Positions 16,894 through 26,648 are shown, counted from the stretch's first letter. The stretch: 64,000 nucleotides of DNA from SZUA-365 sp049663345 (GCA_049663345.1 JBATDG010000108.1:1-64000); one strand, 5' to 3'. Translations and numbers: made by a program. The notes: generated from the sequence alone by a model not told the origin.

Positions 16894-19800
16894 TTAGTTG
16901 GCTACGATGAGTTTCTGTGTACTGCGCGTCGCGCCCGAGGTCATCACGATAAAGTAGATTCCCGGACGAAGACGGTTTGTCGCGTACTGAAGGCTGTGGT
17001 TTCCGCGTTTGAGCACGCCGCTGTGAAGCACTTCAGCTTCGACGCCCAGCATGTTGTACACTTTCAGTTCCACAAATCCTTCCTGCTTGAGTGTGAATGT
17101 TACTTGCGTACTGCGGCCGGTTTTACCGTCGAGTACGTTGGGTAGCGGTGGGTTCAGCGTGGTGAAGCCGAGATCCGAAAGCGTGGTCACACCGTTGCGG
17201 GGACGCACGTTGATTGTGCCGGTGCATGCTTCGTCCGTCGCTACAAGTGCGAGGGGCGGCATCATGGCGGCAGCGCTGACTGTCCACTCCGTGGTTGCTG
17301 TGCGGCCGACAAGGACTTCCATAACGACGCGCAGGAGCTCGCCGCTGTTGAAGCGTGATCCGGTCACGGTTACGGTGAGCTTGTCGGGCGAAGTGCGAAT
17401 AAATGTTGCCGTGCCCTGTACTGAAATCACGCGGTCGGGAGTGAGCGCCTGCCGGTCAAACTGCAGCTCAAAGCTCAATGTCCCGCCGGGGACGTCGCAG
17501 GGGAGTCCGTCAAGCAGGTACACCGGAATCTCGACCAGATCACCCGGTCGGGCGGTGACATCCGGAGCGGTTCCGCCGTTGACGCTGCAGGACATTGCGA
17601 TCAGCGGCTGTGTGTAATCAACCACGAGTACGGCAGCGGCTTCGCTGCCGCAGATTGGCTCTGCTGCGACGAGCATCGCGGTGTTTGGCTCCTTGTCCGT
17701 TGGGATGTAGCGGACGCGAACGGTGCGCCGCTCATGGGGTTGGAGATTGAGCATGCTTCCACCATCGGCAAGAGTGAAAGCTTTCGAGCCGTCCACACGC
17801 AGATTGAGCTGCATGGGAGTAGCACTCATGTTTACCACCTCAGCGACGAGTTCGACCGGTTCGGTCAGGCATGTCACGCCGGCTCTGAGAGTGTCGCGAC
17901 TGAACGCGTAGTCCATGCGGTTGATTGTTCCTGTGAAAGGAATGCTCCGTGTTTCCGGCACGCAGCGTGGATCACGGTTCACCTGAATTTCTATCACGCC
18001 GCTGAAACCGTTGGCAGTTTCATCGAAGGGCGGAGTAAGCGCGATTGTGATGTCCTGCATCATTCCGGCCGGAACAACTGTCGGCCAGCTGAGCGGTGAA
18101 ATAATCGTGATCGGAACGTTTGCAGGTTTTATGCTGACAGCAATGCCCTGAGGCACATCACCGTTGTTGACGAAACTGATGACCTGCCGGAGCTTCTGCA
18201 TATCGGAAGGACGAACAGTACCTCCGGGACAGATAGTGATCATTCCGAAGTCGATGGATTCCGGAGCGACCGTGTAGCTTGTGCTGAGCACACTCGCCTG
18301 CACGGTGAAGCTTGCAGAAATCTCACAGGGCTCGCCGATCAGATTCACCATCCCGCTGTAGCTGCCGGGATCCACACCGTTGAAGCGCACGAGCACGTCG
18401 CGGTTCTGTCCGGGCTGAAGCGTAAAGGGGAACTGCTGAGGTGGATCGTAGATGAAGCCATTCGGGAGCATGCTGCCATCGACCACTCGCACCGGCGTCG
18501 ATCCGGTATTTGTGACTGTGGCTCGAATCTGCCTCGACTTGCTGTTTTCGCAGGTCAGGATCTCGATCGGCGTGTCGGGCATGACGCTTGTTACTGCGAA
18601 GCTCGGCTGTACGCCGCGTCCACGAACGGTGAAGCCGACCGTGTCGCTGCAGGCATCAGAGTTGAAGAAGATCGTGCCCACGTCCTGTCCCACCTGAAGG
18701 GGATTGTAGCGGATGGGGAATTCACGATATGCGCCCGGCTCGAGGGTGATCTTGAAGGGCTTGGACAAGAGCTGGAAGGGCGACAATGGTGTGAATCCTT
18801 CGGAGGTCACAGTCAGACGACGGTCGCCGGTATTCTCAAGAATGAAGCCGCGTACCTCGCTGGCATCGACGCAGATGTCGCCGTAGTTGGTGCTGTATCC
18901 ATTTTCGCGGACAAGGAATTTCGGTTCGTAGCGCTCGCCGAGCAATGCAATCGGGAAGTCCTCGCGGCAGGTGCCGCCCGTTCCGGCGATGATCGTCAGC
19001 ATGAGCGTGTCGTTGAACGGTCCGCCGCTGCCGGCGAGGGCGATGACGTCGAGTTCACGGGAGTCGTTTGCAGGAATCTGGATTCCCTGTGTCGGGAAGG
19101 GGCCGGGGCCGAGCCGCAGCTCATATTTCGAGGCCGCCGCGATGGCATTGAGAGTCACGGGCAGCGGACTGTTGTTCTCAATCGTAATCACGCGGTTGGG
19201 ACCGACATCCGTGCTGCTGCAGGAAATAATCTGGCCGAAATCAAGCGCAGTTGGAGTGATGACAACCTGCGGAAGAATGCGCTCGCCGGAAAGTGTGAAA
19301 TACACTGTGGAGCCGCAGGGCTTGCCGAACCACTGAACGCTTCCACCGAAGGAACCGCCATTGCCAAGAGGGGGGGCGAAAACAATATAAGCTTCGAAAG
19401 GAGCAGTGGGATTGGGATTGATGACGACAGGAAGAGTCACTGACGCATCCCATGCAAAGCCGTTCGGAAGTGCAGGCAGATCATCGAAACGCACGGGTTC
19501 GGTTCCGGTGTTGAGAATCCGGAGCAGCATTTTTCCGCTCTCCTCGCAATTGGCGAGTATGAGCTGAGCGGGCGTCACTGTCGATGAAAGTACCTGCTGG
19601 CTGAACGTGCTTCCGCGCAGATCCACGCTTGCCTCGAGAGCACAAAGATTCGAAATGATTGTGAGGGTCTGCTGGAACGTGCCGCTGGCAACGGGGTGGA
19701 AGCGGATCGAAACGAGGCGCTCTGCGCCAGGAGCGAGTGGGAAGGTGTTGCTGAAAGCATCGATTTCAAACGGCGCGGCCACGGCGATGGTCATCGTCAG

Positions 19801-21651
19801 TTCGGCCGTCCCGTCATTCACCAGTCGAATAGTTTTCGCAACGGAATAGGAACCCACGCATGTGGTGTCGAAAAGCTGCGGAGGCAGCATTCCCGGCGTG
19901 TCGACCGATTCAGCGGAGAAGGAGGGATCCTGCCGCCGCCCAAACAGATTGACTGAGAAGGATTCCATGCACAGGCCGAAATCGGCATCGATGCTCAGAG
20001 TAGCATTGAATGCTGCGGAGCCGAGGCGCGATGGTTCAATAATCACCGATGCCGTGTCGCCGGCAGGAATGCTGTTCGGCGCCCAGATAAGTACGAAGCC
20101 GGAAGGCACCGTGTAGCGCAATGCGGCGGGCTGTGAATAAGCATTGGTGAATGTTACCCGACGCTGCGGCAGCGGATCGAGGTCGCAGGAGTTGATGAGT
20201 CCAAAATCCAGTTCGAATGCATCGGCGGTTACCGTGGGGGCAACCCGCGAGGCTTCGAGCTTGAAGAGAACTTCCTGACCGCAGTTGTCTGCAGAGAGGA
20301 TGATGTTTTCTATGATCGTTCCGCGCTGCATATCCGTCGGCACAAATTCGACGTACATCCTGACGCTGTCGCGCGCCGGGAGCGTGAGCGGAAAAATATT
20401 CGGATTCTTGAGTACGAAACCTTCGCCAAGCGTAGGAGCGGAAGTGAAAGTCACCGCGTTCAGTCCGTCGTTGAACAGGGTGACAGTAATCAGATCCGCG
20501 GCCTTTTTCTGACAGGAAAGAATCGAAGGTATGCCGTCCACCCGCGCGGTTAATGTTGTGCGGCCGATGCGGAGGATGACAGGAATCCCGATCACTTCCG
20601 GGTCATGGAAGGGCGAACGCAGCTCAATCGTGCCGGCATGCGTGCCGGGACAGGGAATTGCCGAGGTCAGAACCTCGACTTCGATTGAATCTATTCCGGA
20701 AGCGGCATTTTTTGAAAGGCGCAGCCAGGGTACCGTAGAGACGACGGTCCAATCGTTGCATGCCAGTGCCGAGGGAGTCACAAACAGCCACTGTGGGTCG
20801 GGCGGATTAACGTCAACCACAAACGTATCGATCGCGGATACAGCAACAGGGAATTTCCGCGGTGCGTAGTTGGCTGTAATCGTCTTGTTCTTGGTCATGC
20901 TGATATTCAGCACCTGATTGGTGCCCGACGCATCGCCGGTCCAATGTGAAAAACGGTAGCATGTATCCGGCGCAGGCAGATTCGCCGCCAGGAGCGTAAC
21001 CGGCTGTCCGGGAGCATAATCCGGCTGGAAGGGGATGCGGAACACCTGTCCCTTCAGCGGCGGATTGATTTCCACGTTCAGCGTATAGCGTGTCGGGGGT
21101 GGATCGCCGTAAGTAACTTCAATAAAATAGCGGTTGGTGCCGGCTGGCAGCTCCACCTGCGCAAGGGTGCTCATGTCCACATCCAGAACAGTCGGATTTG
21201 GATAGGAAACCAGGCGCATGCTGGAAATACCTGTAGCCAGCGGCAGACTCCAGCGCATCCATGTACTGGCAGCCCCGGGATCGCGGCGCGCCAATACCTC
21301 GAATGTTTCGGAAATCGGCGGTGCTATAAAGATTCCACGAAGGTCTTTGAGCACGCCGTTCCCCAAGAGCGACGGCGAACGGAAGTCATTGTCGATCAGA
21401 CGCGCGTCAAACGCGCCGGGAACGGTTGGAGAAAGCTCCACCTCACCCAGCGAGGCGTCGATGGCATCCGACGCGGCGGAATTGATTCCGATACGCAAGT
21501 CGGTGCTGTTGCCCACGTTGTCGAATACCGTCAGCACAGACGTGATATTCTGTGCCTGAGCTCTGTGCTGTCCTGCAACTATCAGGAACAGCAGCGCCAT
21601 TAATGGTATCGTCAGCAGGGCAAAAGGTCTCGAAGTAACGGACGATGGCAT
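16894..21651 (-). CDS. Giant surface protein: ASH/choice-of-anchor-D repeats, cohesin-like domain, T9SS sorting domain
   Basis: 1585 residues. A signal peptide ends near AQAQ (about 35). After an N-terminal region with a Bacterial repeat-like segment (ANLPAPDTCYRFSHWTGDASGTNQ) come about ten Ig-like ASH-type modules of 95-110 residues, each with a D-x-G-x-I or 'FGxIxSC' strand and paired cysteines. Near 1400 a cohesin-like stretch appears (RPGDLVEIPVYLLDGLPC ... SFELQFDRQALTP), and the last 80 residues form a T9SS sorting domain (ELKVYNMLGVEAEVL, RPGIYFIVMTSG). The product is probably a long, rigid, disulfide-linked surface or secreted fibre. TTG at 21657 is possible, but the ATG at 21651 with AAGAGG upstream is preferred. 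Confidence 0.85.
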   Translation of the reverse strand: MPSSVTSRPFALLTIPLMALLFLIVAGQHRAQAQNITSVLTVFDNVGNSTDLRIGINSAASDAIDASLGEVELSPTVPGAFDARLIDNDFRSPSLLGNGVLKDLRGIFIAPPISETFEVLARRDPGAASTWMRWSLPLATGISSMRLVSYPNPTVLDVDMSTLAQVELPAGTNRYFIEVTYGDPPPTRYTLNVEINPPLKGQVFRIPFQPDYAPGQPVTLLAANLPAPDTCYRFSHWTGDASGTNQVLNISMTKNKTITANYAPRKFPVAVSAIDTFVVDVNPPDPQWLFVTPSALACNDWTVVSTVPWLRLSKNAASGIDSIEVEVLTSAIPCPGTHAGTIELRSPFHDPEVIGIPVILRIGRTTLTARVDGIPSILSCQKKAADLITVTLFNDGLNAVTFTSAPTLGEGFVLKNPNIFPLTLPARDSVRMYVEFVPTDMQRGTIIENIILSADNCGQEVLFKLEASRVAPTVTADAFELDFGLINSCDLDPLPQRRVTFTNAYSQPAALRYTVPSGFVLIWAPNSIPAGDTASVIIEPSRLGSAAFNATLSIDADFGLCMESFSVNLFGRRQDPSFSAESVDTPGMLPPQLFDTTCVGSYSVAKTIRLVNDGTAELTMTIAVAAPFEIDAFSNTFPLAPGAERLVSIRFHPVASGTFQQTLTIISNLCALEASVDLRGSTFSQQVLSSTVTPAQLILANCEESGKMLLRILNTGTEPVRFDDLPALPNGFAWDASVTLPVVINPNPTAPFEAYIVFAPPLGNGGSFGGSVQWFGKPCGSTVYFTLSGERILPQVVITPTALDFGQIISCSSTDVGPNRVITIENNSPLPVTLNAIAAASKYELRLGPGPFPTQGIQIPANDSRELDVIALAGSGGPFNDTLMLTIIAGTGGTCREDFPIALLGERYEPKFLVRENGYSTNYGDICVDASEVRGFILENTGDRRLTVTSEGFTPLSPFQLLSKPFKITLEPGAYREFPIRYNPLQVGQDVGTIFFNSDACSDTVGFTVRGRGVQPSFAVTSVMPDTPIEILTCENSKSRQIRATVTNTGSTPVRVVDGSMLPNGFIYDPPQQFPFTLQPGQNRDVLVRFNGVDPGSYSGMVNLIGEPCEISASFTVQASVLSTSYTVAPESIDFGMITICPGGTVRPSDMQKLRQVISFVNNGDVPQGIAVSIKPANVPITIISPLSWPTVVPAGMMQDITIALTPPFDETANGFSGVIEIQVNRDPRCVPETRSIPFTGTINRMDYAFSRDTLRAGVTCLTEPVELVAEVVNMSATPMQLNLRVDGSKAFTLADGGSMLNLQPHERRTVRVRYIPTDKEPNTAMLVAAEPICGSEAAAVLVVDYTQPLIAMSCSVNGGTAPDVTARPGDLVEIPVYLLDGLPCDVPGGTLSFELQFDRQALTPDRVISVQGTATFIRTSPDKLTVTVTGSRFNSGELLRVVMEVLVGRTATTEWTVSAAAMMPPLALVATDEACTGTINVRPRNGVTTLSDLGFTTLNPPLPNVLDGKTGRSTQVTFTLKQEGFVELKVYNMLGVEAEVLHSGVLKRGNHSLQYATNRLRPGIYFIVMTSGATRSTQKLIVAN

Positions 21652-21754
21652 AATCAACCTCTTAACCTGTTGCTATTAAAGAGACTACTACTTTCAATTT
21701 AAGTACTTCCTTAACAAGATGCAGTAAAAATCAAGGATTTCTGAAAAAAAATTT

Positions 21755-21785
21755 TTGCGGCTTAGAAGAAGAATTTACGTACATT
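21755..21785 (+). promoter_or_regulatory. Possible promoter for the NfeD-like gene
   Basis: TTGCGG (21755-21760), a 19-bp spacer and TACATT (21780-21785). The spacer is longer than at the other sites here, so this is weaker. It lies in the 208-bp divergent region shared with the giant ASH gene. Confidence 0.35.
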
Positions 21786-21859
21786 ATTCCCACCAGAACA
21801 CCCCTTGGTCTGATTGTAATGAACTTGTAATAAACCCATCCACGGCACAGGAGCAGGCG

Positions 21860-22636
21860 ATGCTGACATTGTATCTGGCCTGTCTGGTTTTCGGCGGGGT
21901 ATTGCTCGCGATTTCACTCTTTTCCGGCGGCGACACGGATTCGGATATGGATCACTCGCTCGATGCCCATGCGGACCTCGCGGGAGATCCTTCGATGGAC
22001 ATGCATGGCGATATCGGGGTGGATCATTCGCTCGATATGCATGCCGATGCAGACATTGAGGCTTCGGGAGATTTCATGGCGGAACAGGCGCTCGAGGTTC
22101 ATATCGATACTGCGGGACATCTCCCTGCCGATGCAGACATTGATACCGACCATCCGGCGATAGTCTCGATGCATGGACAACCGGGCGGCGCCCCTCCCAC
22201 AGTACATTCTGCATTTGAGTACTTTAGCTTCCGGAATTTTATCTACACTACAACGTTTTTCGGCATGACTGGGAGCGCGCTCAGCTGGCTGGCGATGCCC
22301 TTCGGGGTTACGCTAGGGTCCTCGATCGGCATGGGATTATTTGCCGGTTATGTCGGCCATCGCTTCATGCGTTATCTGCGGACCTCCGAAAGCGGGCACT
22401 CACTGCATGTGATGTCCCTGTTGGGATATCAGGCGACAGTGGCGATCCCCCCAACAAAAAAGAGGAAGGGCAAGGTGCGCGTGGCTACCAGCGGACAAAT
22501 CGTCGAGATGCTCGCGCTGGTTCACGATGACTCTGAATCGGAAGAACTCCGGCAGGGAGCACAGGTCTTTATCGTTGCGATAGACAAGGACGTCGCCTAT
22601 GTCGACCGTGGTGATTTTATGACACCGTCCCGGTAG
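21860..22636 (+). CDS. NfeD/YqiJ-like membrane protein with Asp/His/Met-rich repeats
   Basis: 258 residues. One hydrophobic segment at 3-21, then an unusual acidic stretch (about 24-100) of Asp/His/Met repeats such as DHSLDAHAD, DPSMDMHGD and DHSLDMHAD, then two or three hydrophobic segments (about 125-168) and a C-terminal OB-fold-like domain (VMSLLGYQATVAI ... GQIVEML) as in NfeD and YqiJ proteins. These proteins are partners of flotillins, and a flotillin gene follows 128 bp downstream, which supports the call. The repeat region could bind metal ions; that is inference. AGGAG lies 7-11 bases before the ATG; the frame upstream to 21755 lacks conserved content. Confidence 0.75.
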   Translation: MLTLYLACLVFGGVLLAISLFSGGDTDSDMDHSLDAHADLAGDPSMDMHGDIGVDHSLDMHADADIEASGDFMAEQALEVHIDTAGHLPADADIDTDHPAIVSMHGQPGGAPPTVHSAFEYFSFRNFIYTTTFFGMTGSALSWLAMPFGVTLGSSIGMGLFAGYVGHRFMRYLRTSESGHSLHVMSLLGYQATVAIPPTKKRKGKVRVATSGQIVEMLALVHDDSESEELRQGAQVFIVAIDKDVAYVDRGDFMTPSR

Positions 22637-22764
22637 TTTCAGATCGGAAGTGAATAATAGACTGGTACAGAGTGTATCATTTGAGTTGTCAGCTCGTTTC
22701 TGATTGCCGTTCATTTCCGATGAAGCAATGCACTCAGCTTCTCTCATAAAGTAAGGGTCGTATC

Positions 22765-24123
22765 ATGGAAGAATTTATCGTCACCATTTTTGGCATCGCA
22801 CTATTCGCTGTCGTGGTCATCATGGTGGCCATCAGCCGTCTGCTGCTGATCTGCCACCCCAACGAAGTTATTGTGCTCTCGGGACGAAAGCGCCGCATGC
22901 CTGACGGAAGCGATGTCGGCTACCGTCTCATTCGCGGTGGACGCGCCATGCGGGTTCCGCTGATCGAAAAAGCTGCCCGGATGTCCCTCGAAACGATTCC
23001 GCTCGACCTCAGTGTGGTGAATGCGTATTCGAAAGGCGGTATTCCTCTTAAAGTGGACGCTATTGCAAACATTAAAATCGACAGCAGCGAACCGACCTTC
23101 GGTAACGCCGTCGAGCGCTTCCTCGGAAAAACGATGAGCGAAATTCACGAGATCGCCAAAGACACCCTGGAAGGAAACCTTCGTGGAGTGCTTGCGACGC
23201 TCACTCCGGAAGAGGTCAACGACGATCGACTTTTGTTTGCCGGGAGTCTCATCGAGGAAGCTGACAATGACCTGAAAGCGCTAGGGCTCCAGCTCGATAC
23301 TCTGAAAATCCAGAACGTTTCCGATGACGCGGGCTACCTCGACAGCATCGGACGCCGGAAGACGGCCGAAGTGCTCTCGCAGGCACGCCAGGCCGAAGCG
23401 GAGAGAAAGTCCGAAGCCGAGCAGGCAGAGGCCGAATCCGAACGCCGGGCGGAAATCGCGCAGGCGAACGCCAAACAGGCGATCCAAAGCGCGCAGATCG
23501 AGGCCGATCGTTCGGTCAACGTCAATCGCGCCCGCGCCCAGCAGGATGTGGAGACAGAAAACAATCTTCTCCGCATCAAGAAAGCAGAACTTGAGCGTGA
23601 GGCCATTATTAAGGAAAAACAGGCCGAAGTTGCGGGTGAAAAGGCGCGCGTGGTGTTCCAGCAGGAAGTGGAGCAGGAACGCATCGAACTGCAGAAAAGG
23701 CGCTTGAGCGCTGATGTGATCGAGCCTGCCCGCGCGAAAAAAGAGGCGATGGAACTCGAGGCAAAGGGCGATGCGGCGAAGATTATCGAGAATGGTCTGG
23801 CCAACCTCAATATCCTCAACCAGATGATCACGAGCTACAAGTCAGCTGATGGCGAAGGTGAAAAGGTATTCATCCTCAATATGCTTCCGGAAATCATCGA
23901 ACAGATCGTTGGTGCCGTCGGAAAGGTGAATATTGACAAGATCAGCGTCATCGACAGCGGTAATGGTAAAAGCGTGGCCGGAGTGATGGGGCAGCTCCCC
24001 AATGCTGTGATTTCGCTCAACGAGATCATCGAGAACGCCACTGGTGTGAACATTCTCAGTAATTTCAAGAAAGAGAATTTCACGGCAGTCGTCAAAGAAT
24101 TGAACGAACAAGCACCCCAGTAG
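22765..24123 (+). CDS. Flotillin family protein (YqiK/SPFH domain)
   Basis: 452 residues: N-terminal membrane segment (about 5-28), SPFH/band-7 domain (about 30-200; LICHPNEVIVLSGRKRR, MSLETIPLDL, GIPLKVDAIANIKI), and a long Glu/Ala-rich coiled coil (about 205-350; AEAERKSEAEQAEAESERRAE), then a flotillin C-terminal domain (KVFILNMLPEIIEQI). Flotillins scaffold functional membrane microdomains and affect membrane fluidity. The pairing with an NfeD/YqiJ-type protein is the usual one. The transcript ends at the hairpin at 24140-24185. Confidence 0.92.
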   Translation: MEEFIVTIFGIALFAVVVIMVAISRLLLICHPNEVIVLSGRKRRMPDGSDVGYRLIRGGRAMRVPLIEKAARMSLETIPLDLSVVNAYSKGGIPLKVDAIANIKIDSSEPTFGNAVERFLGKTMSEIHEIAKDTLEGNLRGVLATLTPEEVNDDRLLFAGSLIEEADNDLKALGLQLDTLKIQNVSDDAGYLDSIGRRKTAEVLSQARQAEAERKSEAEQAEAESERRAEIAQANAKQAIQSAQIEADRSVNVNRARAQQDVETENNLLRIKKAELEREAIIKEKQAEVAGEKARVVFQQEVEQERIELQKRRLSADVIEPARAKKEAMELEAKGDAAKIIENGLANLNILNQMITSYKSADGEGEKVFILNMLPEIIEQIVGAVGKVNIDKISVIDSGNGKSVAGVMGQLPNAVISLNEIIENATGVNILSNFKKENFTAVVKELNEQAPQ

Positions 24124-24139
24124 TAATTTCACACTAACG

Positions 24140-24185
24140 AAATTCCCCCGTTTCCGTGCCTTGCAGGGGAGCGGGGGAATTTTCA
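24140..24185. terminator. Bidirectional intrinsic terminator
   Basis: AAATTCCCCCG (24140-24150) pairs with CGGGGGAATTT (24172-24182), followed by T-rich sequence. It lies between the flotillin gene and the convergent baeRF3-like gene and could serve both. Confidence 0.75.
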
Positions 24186-24192
24186 TTCAGCA

Positions 24193-24897
24193 TCACTGTA
24201 CCAAAGCGATTCTTCCGAACGCTCCCATAGTTCCGGCGTCCATGAACATCACATGACCACCGGCCTCAAGAACGCGCGCGATGTGGATATCTACCACATC
24301 ATTGAACACTTCCCATAAGTCATCGTATAGGTCGGCTATCTGTGAGTGTCCTTTTTTCATGATATTCGTCGACACATGGAAATCTTCCTCGACGAATAGT
24401 ATGGACGAGCTATCGAAAAACGCTGAGCTAGCCACAGCATCAATGCCGGATAGGAGTGTATTTCCGGCTGAGGCAGTCTCCAGATCACTCATCGCGTTCT
24501 GCCTGTTGCCTGCAATCGTTGCCATCAACACCGGCCAGATAACTTTTTCCAGATCATGCGGTGAAAAGTTGGTGAAATCTCCGGAAATCGTCCCGAGAGT
24601 GCTGCCCGGATGGGTCATCACTGACTGAAAAATGGTCACACTGCGTGGCGCTCCGATGATGATGAGGCCAAGAGGTTCCTGATCGTAGTACTCGTTGAAG
24701 CTTTTATTTGTCTCGATGAGGGAAGCTCGCAATTCCTCTGCAGGGAGATCCTCGATGAGCCGGTCGGCTTGCTCGGCGGGGAAATGGTATGGAAATCCCA
24801 TGTGCTGGATGTCGATGAGTTGATCCCGAAAACCTTCGTAGAGCTTGCTTGTGTGGTTGTTCAGGGACAGTACATAGTAGTGAATGCTGGGTTTCAT
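24193..24897 (-). CDS. Archaeo-eukaryotic release-factor-like protein (baeRF family 3 type)
   Basis: A 234-residue protein resembling bacterial eRF1-like (baeRF) families. YVLSLNNHTSKLYEGFRD at the N-terminus matches the first strand and helix of the baeRF3 type, and GGHVMFMDAGTMGAFGRIALV at the C-terminus matches its last strand-helix. A few relatives are proposed ribosome rescue or hibernation factors; most are uncharacterised. It is shorter than the usual 350-380 residues. GGAGG sits nine bases before the ATG. It is the last gene of a minus-strand cluster with a caspase-like protein (78 bp upstream), and it is followed by the bidirectional hairpin. Confidence 0.65.
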   Translation of the reverse strand: MKPSIHYYVLSLNNHTSKLYEGFRDQLIDIQHMGFPYHFPAEQADRLIEDLPAEELRASLIETNKSFNEYYDQEPLGLIIIGAPRSVTIFQSVMTHPGSTLGTISGDFTNFSPHDLEKVIWPVLMATIAGNRQNAMSDLETASAGNTLLSGIDAVASSAFFDSSSILFVEEDFHVSTNIMKKGHSQIADLYDDLWEVFNDVVDIHIARVLEAGGHVMFMDAGTMGAFGRIALVQ

Positions 24898-24975
24898 TTC
24901 ATGCCTCCAGGCAGACCGACGAAAACGACATCATCGACATCAGTATGAAGCATGCCATGGGTGCGGTGATGCTGG

Positions 24976-26100
24976 TCATTGTGTGGTCCTGCAGCATTCC
25001 CACCCTGAGTGGTATGGATTATTTTTAGTGCGGCCGAAGCGAGCGGGACGGTAATAAACATACACGCCTTCACTCATTCCCGGCAGGATATAAGCAGAAT
25101 TTTCAGTGCAATCGTAGAATTCGATCGAGCCGGGCAATTCCCCGGACAATTCGGCCAACGTATGGGAATAGAGACTGTCAACGGAGTCAATATATTTCTG
25201 AATAAGATCCACATCGTAGACCGCGAGCGTAACCGCGGTCTGTACTTTCGCCGTAAGCGAAAGGAATGCCTGACGTGAGTAATTCTTTGCAAACGTGTGC
25301 AAGTCCGTGGGGCGTGAACGTATTCCAAGATATTCGAATTGATGCAGATCAAGGTAGGAGAGGTGAAGATTGTCCGGCGAAGCGATGATGGTTCGCGTAT
25401 AGGGAGCAATGGCGGCGATGGTAAAAGGGGTGCCGCCGAAGCAGGACGAGAGTATGACGATATCGAATTTCCTGCAATCCTTCGTCATCCGGCCCAATGC
25501 GTCAGACAGGTCAGCAATGTTGAAAGACCGTTCCGGGGAGGAGGCGTCATAGCCGGTGCCTCCGATCTCAGGGATTTCGTGTCCGAAATAAAGGAAAATT
25601 TTTGTAGTAAGGGAATCTTCGGCAGCGCGATATCGCTGGAAAAGCTCAACTTCAGGATCAAAACGTGCCGACTCCTGATCCCGCCAGTATTGTTCCTCTG
25701 CTACCAATTCGCCGTTTCTGTAGTAGCGGAATTCTCCGTCCCGGAGAGGAAAAATAAAGAAGGCGTGGCCCCTTGGTCGCTGGTGGTATATGAAGACCTC
25801 CGCGTGTGGATTTCGCAGTGCGACCTGTATCGCCCCAGCCACAGCCTTCCTGTCCGCTCTATGTGAATTCCCCTGAGGATCGTGATAAATATACTCGCCG
25901 TCTCCATGGATGATGAAAACGAATGAGTAACTGAGAGCTGCTGCAGCCGGATCCGCTGACGGTGCGACCGGCTGAGACAGTCCAACCGATCCGAGGTAAA
26001 ACAGAACTATAGCGAACACCACGCAGCCCGTTCCTCCAAAGACCCTCGGAAGTTTTTGTCGCGTGGTGTTCGCCAAAGTTATGTTTTGCACATCGTGCAT
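24976..26100 (-). CDS. Caspase-fold (C11/clostripain-like) peptidase candidate, membrane-anchored or exported
   Basis: 374 residues with an N-terminal hydrophobic segment (about 22-42). The central part reads as a caspase-like alpha/beta fold: strands SFVFIIHGDGEYIYH and AEVFIYHQ, then IFLYFGHEIPE with His174 and DIVILSSCFGGTP with Cys220, in the order and spacing expected for the His/Cys dyad of clan CD peptidases (C11, C13, C14). GTGYDASSPERSFNIADLSDAL between them resembles the substrate-loop region. The call rests on these motifs by eye; it could be an inactive relative. The start is uncertain, since no Shine-Dalgarno sequence is visible. The last 40 residues contain no known domain. Confidence 0.55.
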   Translation of the reverse strand: MHDVQNITLANTTRQKLPRVFGGTGCVVFAIVLFYLGSVGLSQPVAPSADPAAAALSYSFVFIIHGDGEYIYHDPQGNSHRADRKAVAGAIQVALRNPHAEVFIYHQRPRGHAFFIFPLRDGEFRYYRNGELVAEEQYWRDQESARFDPEVELFQRYRAAEDSLTTKIFLYFGHEIPEIGGTGYDASSPERSFNIADLSDALGRMTKDCRKFDIVILSSCFGGTPFTIAAIAPYTRTIIASPDNLHLSYLDLHQFEYLGIRSRPTDLHTFAKNYSRQAFLSLTAKVQTAVTLAVYDVDLIQKYIDSVDSLYSHTLAELSGELPGSIEFYDCTENSAYILPGMSEGVYVYYRPARFGRTKNNPYHSGWECCRTTQ

Positions 26101-26125
26101 GGGTGGAGTCCGGTGTTTTACTCTG

Positions 26126-26560
26126 TTAGAGGATGAGTATCAGAATGATGATAATCAGGAGTATACCTACGAGACTGATATTCAGATATGTGTCAGCCTG
26201 CTGCATATCCTGAACGACGTAGTCGGCAAAGGTATTAAGCTGTAGATCTGTTACCCGCTCAAGGCCATTCTTTCCCATCAATTCGTCCTGTTTTTCCTGA
26301 AGGCTCGCCTTGAAGCGGTTGATGCCGGCTTGATCCTTGTCCGTTGCCAGACCGGATTTTTCGACCATGCCAAGAGCGTTGGTGACAGTCTGCAGCGAGT
26401 TATCGAGTATCGCGCGCTTCTGCACGGGATCCGAAGTCGCCTTCACCTTGCCAGCGGTATTGCTGAAGTAGTTTTGAATTTCGCCCGTTCCTCCGGCATA
26501 TCCTGTCTGGGCCAGAAGGAAGATCATGACGACGAATCCGAACATTGATTTTGCTGACAT
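26126..26560 (-). CDS. Small exported protein with C-terminal membrane anchor
   Basis: 144 residues: a signal peptide (about 1-22, ending GYAGG), a charged helical middle with KATSDPVQKRAILDNSLQTV and a very hydrophobic C-terminal tail (LNISLVGILLIIIILILIL). This topology suggests a protein whose soluble part lies in the periplasm, fixed to the inner membrane by its tail. No family is recognised. AAGGAT precedes the ATG by about six bases. It sits between the caspase-like gene (25 bp downstream) and the small Thivi_2564-like gene, in the same orientation. Confidence 0.65.
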   Translation of the reverse strand: MSAKSMFGFVVMIFLLAQTGYAGGTGEIQNYFSNTAGKVKATSDPVQKRAILDNSLQTVTNALGMVEKSGLATDKDQAGINRFKASLQEKQDELMGKNGLERVTDLQLNTFADYVVQDMQQADTYLNISLVGILLIIIILILIL

Positions 26561-26648
26561 TGTTGTATCCTTGGATAATAAATATTTGACCATTGTTTAC
26601 TGCGCAGGAACTTAGCAATGCGCTGTTCTTGGGCGATTCGGTTGTCAT

